From: Batkoa obscura
Lineage: Eukaryota; Entomophthoromycota; Entomophthoromycetes; Entomophthorales; Batkoaceae
Assembly (NCBI GenBank): GCA_030770535.1
Contig: JASVEC010000062.1
Span: forward strand, 1-64,000
Length of the DNA: 64,000 nt
Reading direction: 5' to 3'
Numbering within the stretch: position 1 is the stretch's first letter; every line of letters begins with the position of its first letter. Positions 1-9,762 of this stretch are shown in pieces. Under the pieces are notes generated by a model. The model was not told where the DNA came from. It saw only the letters and a list, made by a program, of their open reading frames with translations, and made no database searches. Both the position numbers and the translations under genes were made by a program.

Positions 1-44
1 GGTGATATTTTACAGTAAGGCCAATGTAGTTTTAATCTACTTAG

Positions 45-171
45 TGAAATGCTCAGAAATGCTCAAGAATTTGAAGGTAAATATGACGAAATTCATCAAG
101 AGTATGATGCTTTAGAAAAGTGTTTTTATGCATCCTATATGGTCGTACTTAATGGTGATCGCCTTTGGTAG
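45..171 (+). CDS. 3' terminal exon of an unidentified gene (partial)
   Basis: An open frame follows a good acceptor (CTACTTAG) at 44 and runs to a TAG at 169-171. It encodes about 42 charged residues and ends in NGDRLW. The same frame extends to the window edge except for a TAA at 16-18, so the sequence before 45 is either an intron end or a decayed exon. The segment EFEGKYDEIHQEYDALEKC resembles EISQKFDEQVKELDRLNDE encoded at the other end of the window, suggesting that the two ends carry paralogues. No family is recognised. A competing open frame overlaps it, so the call is tentative. Confidence 0.35.
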
Positions 172-828
172 CTAAAACATAACTAACTGAGGTAACTAAA
201 TTTAATCATCCAAAATATTGAAATAATGATTTTTAATTGCAATAGTTTAAAAGTTTGAACTTATATGATTTTATTACTATTAAATATGAATATCAGGATA
301 TACAAATATTCTTAATCTTTATTATTTTAATATATAATTTAATAGAACTTATAAAGTCACAATATAATCAAAATTGTTGATTTAAGAAAGGAACAGATAG
401 AATTTCAAAGCTTGGATTTTGATGCAACTTAAATTGAGATCTCAACCTACTAAGTATCGCAAAACAAACTTCAAAAAATGTTTAGTGGTAAGGAAACGTG
501 TATTTGGAAAATATTAATCGTAACTCTAAAAATACTTTTCAAATGTCTTTGGACCTTGGTCTTGCATCTATTATAATATAGAGGGGGATGTCTTTTTTTA
601 AGAGTTTTATTGATAGCTTTTTCACTTAAACAGCGCTTAAAAAATGGAGAAAGTGATGAAACCATAAAAACACCCTCATATATTGACAATTGGTCTCTTT
701 TATAAAAATAACTAATTTTTTATACTTTAAACATTATATTATAATTGAAATTCAAATCAAAAGATCAAAAGTATGATATTATAAAAAGTTGATTAACATT
801 TTATTGATGACAAATTATATACAGATAA
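172..828. other. Intergenic, holds one MITE
   Basis: AT-rich spacer between the partial exon and the 3' end of the trypsin gene. The only recognisable element is a MITE copy at about 579-683, listed separately. The small antisense open frame over it is explained by the MITE. Confidence 0.6.
579..683 (-). mobile_element. MITE copy 1 (GGGGATGT family)
   Basis: About 105 bp with near-palindromic ends: GGGGGATGT on the left and CACCCTCATATA on the right. The interior is shared with fourteen other copies and contains the block CAGCGCTTAAAAAATGG, the reverse-orientation form of the family. There is no coding capacity. It lies 3' of the trypsin gene. Confidence 0.75.
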
Positions 829-1710
829 CTATCCAAAGGTAGTAGTTAGTCCCAATTTACTAGTTTCATCTTTAATCCAAGGTAAAAAGGCAGAAACTCT
901 TGAATAAACCCCTGGGGTGTCTTTATCCCCACATCCCTTACCAACGGAAACAATGCCTAAAAGTTTGTATTGGCCATTTTCATCTGAGCTCATCAATGGG
1001 CCTCCAGAATCCCCTTGACATGCATCCTTCCCTCCTTCTTTTATTTCAGCGCATATCGATGTTTTATCCTCCATCACAAGCCATGTTTTTTTACACTCTT
1101 CTGCACTCACAGTTTTTAAATCAACTTTAAGTAAATCATTTGATGCCCCACCATTAAAAGAAGTGGCTCCCCAACCAGCAACTGTAACTGATTGATCGAC
1201 TGTAGTAGTAGCTTCAGTAACAGCACCGCTGATGGCCTTAAAATCTTTTATCGGGTCTTTTAAAATAAATATAGCAATATCGTTAAAGTTAAATATGGGG
1301 ACTTTTTTATATTCTGGATGAGAAATAATTGAAGAAACTTGTAAAGTTTGGACGTTTTCTTGATCATCTAATTTATCTAATCCATATTTAACATGATAAC
1401 TTTCAGTAGGTGTTTTTCCCATGATACAATGGGCCGCACTAACTACTACTTTTTCCCCTATTACTGTACCACCACAATTATGTGGTACTAATTTACTGCC
1501 AATAGATACTAGCCATGGAAATTCTTGATTATTTGTTTTTACTCCGCCTACAATCCTAGAATCCGAAGTGCCGTTGCTATTTTGATTACTTTGTTCAATT
1601 ACAAGTTGATTGGGTTTGTATTTTCCATACCCTTTTTTAACCCCCTCTTCATGAAAATTCTTTATTGCTCTTGCTACCAATACTCCGGTTAATGTTTTTA
1701 ACAGATGCAT
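829..1710 (-). CDS. Trypsin-like serine protease (S1A)
   Basis: A 293-residue chymotrypsin-fold protease. The activation site is SRIVGG (residues 51-56), where a prodomain of about 52 residues would be removed. The catalytic triad is His94 (SAAHC), Asp144 (FNDIAI) and Ser235 (CQGDSGGP). Asp229, six residues before the serine, is the position that gives trypsin-type Arg/Lys preference. Cysteines flanking His94 and Ser235 fit the usual disulfides. The N-terminus (MHLLKTLTGVLVARA) is only a weak signal peptide. Either secretion uses a short hydrophobic stretch or an upstream exon was missed; I see no obvious one. Trypsins are patchy in fungi but common in insect- and animal-associated lineages. 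A role in extracellular protein digestion is inferred. Confidence 0.93.
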   Translation of the reverse strand: MHLLKTLTGVLVARAIKNFHEEGVKKGYGKYKPNQLVIEQSNQNSNGTSDSRIVGGVKTNNQEFPWLVSIGSKLVPHNCGGTVIGEKVVVSAAHCIMGKTPTESYHVKYGLDKLDDQENVQTLQVSSIISHPEYKKVPIFNFNDIAIFILKDPIKDFKAISGAVTEATTTVDQSVTVAGWGATSFNGGASNDLLKVDLKTVSAEECKKTWLVMEDKTSICAEIKEGGKDACQGDSGGPLMSSDENGQYKLLGIVSVGKGCGDKDTPGVYSRVSAFLPWIKDETSKLGLTTTFG

Positions 1711-4032
1711 CTTTTTTGATTAATTATTTAATTCTTTTTTTAATCTAAATAGAAATCAAATTGACTAAAGAATGGTCAATCATTGCTCTTATTTAAATAG
1801 ATTATAGAATAACGGTTGTTCTTGCTTTAATTAATTATGGAATAAATGGTTAAATAATTTCATTACAATTTTAAGAAGATTAGATTACAATATTTTACCA
1901 CGGATAAAATTTGCGGAGTAATTTAATTTTCGAAAAATATTTTTGAAAAAACTCAAAGATTGAATTTGGAGATAAATGTACACTCAAAATTCAAGCTTTG
2001 TATTTTATGTATTACATGAGATAGAGTTGTTTTATATTATGAGTAAAATTGATGAATTTATTATAGTTATAGATTGTTCAATGTTTAAATAATATCATGA
2101 TAAAGGAAATGTGATGTTCTAATGTATTCAGGTTAATTTCAATTGATTAGATTTTTATTCTTTAATAATGAGTTTTCAATCAATTAGGGTCTATTAAAAT
2201 TTAGAAATAAAATTTCAATATAATTGATATGATAACTATTTTTTCTGGAAATTCAAGACCAAATACTTTTTTGCATTTATTAATCGTCAAGTTGAGTAAA
2301 TTGAGTAAGTTGAGTTAGACTACTTAAGAAGACGTATAGTCAAATACTTGACAATTTCGACAAACGTCGTGGATTTGTCCACAATCAAATGATTAAGGTA
2401 TGATAAAGTATTAGTTTTTAGATGATAATATAAATATCTTGAAAATTTTAGTACAATTAACAATTCACTGAAATTAAAATTTTTAAAATATTAAAGTTAT
2501 AATTGTTAGTAATATTGGAATAGTGTAATAAGTGTGTAATAATTTTATGATACAGTATTCAATGACTTCTAACTGTAATCAATTATTTCAATTGTTAGTA
2601 GTAAGTACAATAAAATAATAGGAAGAAGTTTAAATTTTGTCTAAGGCTGTCTTATCGTAATCAAGAGTATGAAAGTAGAGGACAGCTATATAGAAATATT
2701 GATTCAATAAAATAGTGGCAGTATTCAAATCCAAACAATTAGAAGAATAAAATGCTTATCTTTTAAGCTAATATTATTAATGACAATTCTTAAAAAAATC
2801 ATAATAATATACCAAATATTAGGGATATTTAATATATCTAAATGAAGGCTTTTCTATTTGAATTAAACTTACGTCACAAAAAAATTTGAATATGTTTATT
2901 TTTAGAATGATATTTTAATATTTATGAGTATACTACTGTAAATATTAGATGATATTCAATTAGTAATTGCATTCTAGTTGTAAGATAGCCCTTTGCTTTA
3001 AAGCCCCTATCTTCAAGTACTTTGTTTATACATAAGTGGAATGAATCTAATAAATATCGCCTAGCATAAAGATAATTAAATGTTACATGTGAGATTGAAA
3101 ATAAATGTAATTGAGTATAAAGTTAGTTTGATTCTAAGCTTTATTTTAATTTCATGAGCTGTTCTGTTAACTTAAAATTTGAATTAGAAATTAAAAATTA
3201 AAAATGAGTTCTTTATCTAATGAAATCACTAAGTTTAGTAAATCTTTCATTTCCGCCCAATAATTTCCTATAGTCAAACTACATGTTTTGAGATCATTTG
3301 TGCTTAAAATTCAACTTCAGCTTTAGAAGATACCAAGCTATAAAAAAAATATGTCGTCCATAAATCTCATTTCGCTCTAAAGCTTATTACTGATGCTATT
3401 ATTTTCTTGTGCATAATGTGCTACTTTTAGAATAAACCACTATATTCTTACATAAAATCATATACAAAATTGTATACATGTGCTACGTTAAGGGTTTGAA
3501 GCCTTGTTTTTATTTATAATTTGTCAATATTATTTTAATACAATTCAAAGCTAATAATATCAGTTTTGAAACCTATTAGACAAAATTGCCTAGGTGACTC
3601 ATCATACTAAGAATAAAACCATCTACAAAGTTTAAGTGACAAAAGTGAAACATACTATAAAATTCAAGCTTGATTGGTTATATTTTAATTTGAATCCAAT
3701 GACTTTCTTCTTTAGGCCAGTGACATAATATTAGCCTCATAACAAAGCCAATTAAAGTGGATTTGAAGAAAATGTGTGATCATACTGAGCAAATGGTTGA
3801 CTTTGTTAAAATATGAACTGAAAGTGTTTGGATTTTACTAGAAGGAATTTAAAATACGATCAATTTGTTAATGCCAACAGTGTGCTATTTTAAGCTAATC
3901 AAATTAATTTAATATGATAGTGACTCATAATTCAAAAAAATCTGATGATTTGGGATTGGTATATAAAGCCTTTAAAGGTTTCATTTAAATATTATTTAAT
4001 TTTACTCAAAGAAGATATTTTACTATTTATCA
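1711..4032. other. Long intergenic region
   Basis: About 2.3 kb of AT-rich sequence between the divergently arranged trypsin and LARP1 genes. I see no convincing gene, RNA or mobile element. A short open stretch near 2324-2398 (possible fragment) is discussed under rejected items. A TATA box for LARP1 lies at its right end. Confidence 0.5.
3960..3968 (+). promoter_or_regulatory. TATA box of LARP1 gene
   Basis: TATATAAAG lies about 65 bp upstream of the ATG at 4033, a spacing similar to that of other genes in the window. Confidence 0.6.
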
Positions 4033-5868
4033 ATGGCATCTGTTGAAACCCCATTAAGCCCTGCCCTTAATTCTGCTACAAGCACTCCATATAGTGCTGC
4101 TGCTAAAGTAGGAGTCAACAATGCTGAAACAAAAAAACGTATGCCTGGTGGCGATGTTCCACCTGAACTTCCTTTCCCAACTAATTTAGAGGAACTCATG
4201 TTTTCTATTCGTAAGCAAGTTGAGTGGTATTTTAGCACTACTAATCTTTGCCGTGATGTGTATTTCCGTAAGCAAATGGACAGCAAAGGTTATGTGCCTC
4301 TTAGTTTAATTGTCAGCTTTCCTCGTATCACCAAGCTTTGTTCTGATGTTGCTTTTGTTCATATGGTACTCAAGCAAAGCAAAATACTCGATGTAAAAGA
4401 CATGGCTGTTCGTGTTAAGCATGATTGGGAGCAATGGTTGTACCCTGAAAATGGTAAGAGTTCACGTTCTGTATCCAAACAATCAAAGGTAACAATTGAG
4501 GAGCCTCAACAAAGTACTCCATCATTTAAAACCTATGCTCCACTCTCACCAGCTATTCGCCCTGGTGCGTATCGTAAAACTGGTCAGCATAGTGCAACCA
4601 ACTCTCCAGCAATCAACCCTAAGTTTAAAAGTACTGATGACGACGACTTATTTCAACTGGATGAGGAGCTCTCTTCTAGCAATATTGCTAAGTATCATCA
4701 TTCCGATGATGAGTATACCAGTGATGAAGATATTACTGATGAACAAGTATCTTCACTTATTATTGTTACTCAACGTAGACGTGACCGCCCTCATGTCGCT
4801 TATGAGCGTAAAGCTATCAATGATGAATTTAACCAAATTATTAAAGACGGATTATACTATTATCAAAAGGACATTCATAAAAAAGCACCTGCTCCTACCG
4901 ATAAGCCAAGTAACATCAAAGTAGACACTGTAAATGAAGATGAATTCCAAAAAATTCAATCTACTCTCTCTATGAGCGACGTTGCCAAAGTTAAAAAAGT
5001 ACCACGTAAATCCAAGCGTAATCAATTCTTCTCACCAAAGTTTATTCCCGTCAGAGACCAAGGCCCCAACGTTCCCCCTCTTGGAAGTTCATTGGGCGCC
5101 GGGTCACAAGCCCACGCTATTAAACATCGCGATACTCGTCGTCATGGTGCTGAAAACCCTGTTGGTTGGGTAATGGGAACTGAACCTCATGATCCAGAAG
5201 CAGCGACTCCACCTTCCTCCTTCTCCAAAAGTTATGGAAGTTATGGTAAGAGTTTTGGTAACGATGGATCAATGGCAGCATCTTATGGAAAATCATTCCC
5301 TGCTTTTGAGCACCCAAGTCATGAACTTTTACGTGAAAACAACTTTAGACAACATAAATTCTATCGCTTCCATGATAAAGCTATCAAAGAGCGTAAGCGT
5401 TTAGGAGCTGGACATTCTCAAGAAATGAATACGCTTTTCCGCTTCTGGTCTCACTTCTTACGTAAGCATTTCAACAAAAAGATGTACCGCGAATTCAAGA
5501 GATTAGCACTTGAGGATGCTGAAGCCAACTATCATTATGGTCTTGAGTGCCTCTTCCGTTTCTATTCTTATGGACTTGAAAAGAAATACCGCGCTCATAT
5601 CTTTAAAGACTTCCAAGAGATGACTTTAATCGACTACGAACGTGGTGAACTTTATGGACTTGAAAAATTCTGGGCTTATCTTTACTACCGCCCAGACAAA
5701 GATTCCCTCACTTTAGATATTAACCCTAAATTGCAAGAAATTCTTAAAAAATTCCCAGATCTCGACTCATTCAAAAAAGCCAATGCCGAAAAGAAAGGTG
5801 CCAAAGCAAGTAGCATCAGTCCCTTAAAGCAATCCATCCCTCACTCTGTCAAGAAAGTTACTAAATAA
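4033..5868 (+). CDS. LARP1: La-related protein 1 (La motif + DM15)
   Basis: A single-exon, 611-residue protein. Residues about 52-137 form a La motif ([20 protein letters not shown] then [15 protein letters not shown]). Residues 140-330 are low-complexity with acidic and basic patches. Around 376-382 is the LARP1-type motif VGWVMGTEP. Residues about 430-575 form tandem DM15 repeats ([59 protein letters not shown]). In animals the DM15 region binds the mRNA cap and the adjacent 5'TOP sequence, controlling translation of ribosomal-protein mRNAs. Many fungal La-related proteins (Sro9/Slf1 type) lack DM15, so this full architecture is notable. A cytoplasmic mRNA-binding role is inferred from the family. 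The coding sequence is visibly less AT-rich than its surroundings, suggesting high expression. Confidence 0.93.
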   Translation: MASVETPLSPALNSATSTPYSAAAKVGVNNAETKKRMPGGDVPPELPFPTNLEELMFSIRKQVEWYFSTTNLCRDVYFRKQMDSKGYVPLSLIVSFPRITKLCSDVAFVHMVLKQSKILDVKDMAVRVKHDWEQWLYPENGKSSRSVSKQSKVTIEEPQQSTPSFKTYAPLSPAIRPGAYRKTGQHSATNSPAINPKFKSTDDDDLFQLDEELSSSNIAKYHHSDDEYTSDEDITDEQVSSLIIVTQRRRDRPHVAYERKAINDEFNQIIKDGLYYYQKDIHKKAPAPTDKPSNIKVDTVNEDEFQKIQSTLSMSDVAKVKKVPRKSKRNQFFSPKFIPVRDQGPNVPPLGSSLGAGSQAHAIKHRDTRRHGAENPVGWVMGTEPHDPEAATPPSSFSKSYGSYGKSFGNDGSMAASYGKSFPAFEHPSHELLRENNFRQHKFYRFHDKAIKERKRLGAGHSQEMNTLFRFWSHFLRKHFNKKMYREFKRLALEDAEANYHYGLECLFRFYSYGLEKKYRAHIFKDFQEMTLIDYERGELYGLEKFWAYLYYRPDKDSLTLDINPKLQEILKKFPDLDSFKKANAEKKGAKASSISPLKQSIPHSVKKVTK

Positions 5869-8319
5869 GACTTTTATTCCTTTACTAATCCAAAAACAAT
5901 AAAATACTAATAAAAAATAAAAAACTAATAAAATAAAAAATAGTTGGATAAAAATAAGCTTCATTGCTTTTGTTTAATCAAATTTCTACTTCAATTACAC
6001 TTTTTTATGATCAAAGGAGTTATAACATTGAAAATCTAATATAAAATACAATATCAAACCTTTTCTGCATATTAGTGTTTAGATCTGACTCAACTTTTAG
6101 AGTTTGGATAGATTTGAGTAAAGCAATTTTTGCATTATTTCCTATATTTAAATTCCGTAATAAATCAATACCAGAAGAACCATTATTCCAAATATCCTCA
6201 TAGACAATAATATCAGTATAAAAGCTGATTTTGAATACAAAGAATAATTCTAGATTTTTAAAAATGTTAGTTTTGTATGATACTTTATACCAATATTATA
6301 TTACATGAATAATACTTAGCTATGTTATATGCTAATAAGTACCACCAGGCTGAAATAATAGAATAATTACCTAAATTTACTAAATACTTGAGGAAAAAAG
6401 TAATGGAGAGAAAAATTATGGCCACTTCAAAAATAGCAAAATAATTCTATCGTCCATTCATATCAATAACCATGTCATAAGAAATAACAGTATCAAATGA
6501 AATAAAGCAATGTTATTTACTATATTTATCCTATTTTACTAAGTTTTATATACTAATTTAAACTTTTAATTAAACTAAAAATGCTAATAAATTTAAACTC
6601 AGTAGTAATTTATTTTCAGTTATTGTTTTCTTTACAGGCGCCATAACTCTTCATAATATATGTATATAAAGGATAGAGCATGGGCGGTAAAGAAAAAACA
6701 CAAAGGAGATATATGTGTTGTTTAAAAATAGTATAAAAGCTAAAGTAAATAAAATTTGACAGTATGCTTTCATAATGTTTATAAATACCATTTTAATTAA
6801 TTCGTTAATAAAAGGTTAAAGCTTTAGGTTTTATATTAAAATATTCGATATAATAATTACTTTATCATATACATTAAGATATGATTATTCAGTTTTCTAG
6901 AAATATAATAAATACTTATAATCTTAAAATTTGACCCCTAAAATAAAATAGAGTTATATCAAAGCTTATTTTGTAGTTTATATAGTATTAGTACATTATA
7001 TTTTTATAACAATAAACTATTCCAAAGTTTAATAAGTATGTTTTTTATTTAAAGATCTTACTTTTTTTTTATAATTTAAGCTGTTTAAAAAATGGACAAA
7101 GTATTATATAAAAATAGTACTCCAATCTGCTAAAATTTAAGAATGGACGTTTATCTTATAATACAAGAGTATATTTTATTTATCGTGGTAACAACCAAGC
7201 TCTTCTACGCTTAAAAATAGCTTTTAAAAGGGTAATACAACCACTATGATCAAAAGAAGAATTCACAATATCTTCAAAGGACCCAAAAGCCTTGGTTTTG
7301 AATAGTTTAAGAAATCTAAAGAATAAATTAAGGTTAAACATAATGATATCTAGAAATTGAACCAGTATCCTTGAAAATAACATACATTTTTATTGTTTAT
7401 AAACTCCAAAGCTTTACCTCCATGTACAAACTGTTTATTCTATTAATTCATTATATTTAATAGATTTATTATAGTATTTTATAAGAAATCCCATTCAAAT
7501 TTATACAATCATAATTTAAATTCAAATCCCAACTTTAAACTTGCAGCCAAGGTAATGATTTCACTTTAAATTATAACTGTCTTATAAAAACTAAAGCTAA
7601 AACAACAAAACGCAAAATAGAAGGCGCAATGCACACTTTTGTGACTTAAACTGAAATGCACAGAAGAAGTAAAGTATATTATGATTATTTTTCGACGATT
7701 AGCTTAAGCTCAAGTTTGAATACTATCATTAACTGATGACATGTTTGTCTATTATCTTACTTAATCGAGTTTATTTACTTTGGTATAAAAGCATATTTTA
7801 AGTAAAGACAGATTATTTATTACCAGAAAACTAGATATTATATGATGACTTGGCTTAATTTAGTAACCATAGAACAATTAAACGATCCTTGATTGTGCTT
7901 AATAAATTATGGTTCTATATAAACATTAATAAGATTTTTAATTTAATTAAATATCTTTGTTTTTCCTAACAACGAAAGAGATTGAAAATAGCCAAGTATA
8001 TTAATTATCTGAATATGTTTAACCTTTAATCATTAATTAAAAATAGTATAATATATCAAATATATTTAATCTATCGTTAATATTCTTAAGTTAATTTACC
8101 ATTCTTTTTTCAAGCACAAATTCAATCTAGCTTTTAAACTAAAATATTGTTAACAAATTAAGTAAAAATAATTTTGCTGCAACTCAGCAATCTATTATTT
8201 CTAAACTTAAAATAATAAACACAACTTATGATCAAAAGAGTATTATCCCTAAAAGTATATAAATAATCGTTTTGAGTATTTATTTCTATTTTTTTGTTAT
8301 TTTTATTAAATTTATGTAA
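5869..8319. other. Long intergenic region
   Basis: About 2.45 kb, AT-rich. AATAAAA-type sequences just after the LARP1 stop probably serve 3'-end formation. A TATA-like TATATAAAGG near 6661-6670 precedes a very short open frame starting at 6680 (about 18 codons), which I do not call. A 67-codon antisense frame at 7180-7383 has no recognisable features. The right end holds the TATA box of the next gene. Confidence 0.5.
8255..8264 (+). promoter_or_regulatory. TATA box of orphan gene
   Basis: GTATATAAAT lies about 60 bp before the ATG at 8320, supporting that start codon and the reality of the gene. Confidence 0.55.
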
Positions 8320-8877
8320 ATGGGAAAAATGTTGTTTAGCAAAAAGAAGCGTGCTAAAGTAGTTAAAATACTACATCCAAAAAGTAATCAGCGGTATGAA
8401 GAAATGTTAATAGTAAAGGACCTTATTGATGAGATTACTTTTATGCTATATGAAATTGAGGCTACCCGCACTAGTATTATGAATGATCATAAGTTTTTAG
8501 ATCCCAGTTATACGAACCTTGATTCAGATACCAGTTCGGATACACAAAAGAATTTTTTATGTGACTTTAATCATAGTTCCACTGTATTTTCCAAAAAAAC
8601 ACCCACCATGATATCGAAAATCAATGATAAAATTAAAACTAATAGGAGATTCATTAGTTTCAAAAATAAAGCTAAAAGCTGGCTTAATATCAAACACCAT
8701 CAAGATGAGGTTCAGATATTAAATGTGTTATCTCTTGTTTGTGATACTTTCCGTGAAGATATTAGAAAAAAAGGATTTGATTCCATCATTTACTATGGTT
8801 ATATCCCCGAAGTCCCTCAAGGAACTATTTATATTACACTTACACCTTCTATTCTAACCGACGAATTTCTTTGTTAA
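8320..8877 (+). CDS. Uncharacterised 185-residue protein
   Basis: A single-exon gene with a plausible TATA box. I do not recognise the family. The N-terminus is strongly basic (MGKMLFSKKKRAKVVK) with no signal peptide or membrane segment. The middle is polar and Ser/Thr-rich (about residues 60-110), followed by a basic stretch. The C-terminal third (about 125-180) looks folded: alternating hydrophobics, FREDIRKKGFDSIIYYGYIP and TIYITLTPSIL suggest alpha/beta elements. The basic start and size would suit a nuclear or membrane-surface adaptor, but that is guesswork. It is flanked by long gene-free spacers on both sides. Confidence 0.7.
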   Translation: MGKMLFSKKKRAKVVKILHPKSNQRYEEMLIVKDLIDEITFMLYEIEATRTSIMNDHKFLDPSYTNLDSDTSSDTQKNFLCDFNHSSTVFSKKTPTMISKINDKIKTNRRFISFKNKAKSWLNIKHHQDEVQILNVLSLVCDTFREDIRKKGFDSIIYYGYIPEVPQGTIYITLTPSILTDEFLC

Positions 8878-9762
8878 TACTAACTCTAATAAAATATTTC
8901 ATTTGACGATGTTCTATAACTACGACTAAACATTTTAAAGTTTGTTATTATTATTATTATTTATTGGGCCGTGTGATTAAAAGCTACACTTTAAATCGAC
9001 ATATTGCGTTAAAAGTTGATAAATGAATATAAGTAAATAATATATACATCCAAATTCACTATGAATCATTTTTTTATAATTTTATCAAAAATCATACAAG
9101 ATATTCAAACCACTATTTTAATAATAGAGGATTCAAAAAAGGTATAACTACAATTTAAACCTTTGTATAAATCCATTATTTTAAAAGTTTAAATTTTATT
9201 TAATCTGTTTTGCTTTAATAGTAATAACTTCAACATTTCAGATTGTTTTAAAAAAACTTAAACAAATTTTGTTAAAAGTTTGAACTAACTTTTAACATTT
9301 ACACTTCTTGTCATGACTATGACATTCTATGAAAACTTTGTTTTCATTATAGAAACTAATTATAGATATACTTTAAAAATTTCTAAAAATATCATTCAAG
9401 GGCAAATTAGAATCCAAATCAAGAGAATTCCAACAAAAATACCCATTTTTATTCATTGAAAAGTATTATTAATAAACTTTTATATGTATGGAAATCATAT
9501 AATACTTACTCTAACTTGACTTTAAGTTGGTCCTAACATTGAAGTAAGTGTTTTACTTTACAGAATATCAAACCTAACATTCCAGGCTAAAAATGGTTTA
9601 GAATACTTATTCTCTATAAGTTAATATTAATCACTTTTTTATTGATTCAACATTCTTTTTGGTTGGGATTTACTGATTTTAAAGTTCATGATCAAATAAT
9701 CATCAAATTCAGGGATAATTAAAAATGAAGTGAAATTAAAATTAAGATATTAGTAGAAGATA
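8878..9762. other. Intergenic region
   Basis: AT-rich spacer of about 0.9 kb between the orphan gene and transposon copy 1. It holds a short ATT-rich tract near 8946-8965 and nothing else I can identify. Confidence 0.5.

Noticed and set aside
2324-2398. Short coherent stretch SQILDNFDKRRGFVHNQMIK ending before a GTATGA donor-like site.
   Set aside because: A competing frame is also open, no flanking exons can be joined, and no family is recognised.
6680-6740. Short frame MGGKEKTQRRYMCC after a TATA-like sequence.
   Set aside because: Only about 18 codons, with no convincing continuation by splicing.
7180-7383. 67-codon antisense open frame.
   Set aside because: Low-information sequence in AT-rich spacer, with no promoter, splice partner or motif.
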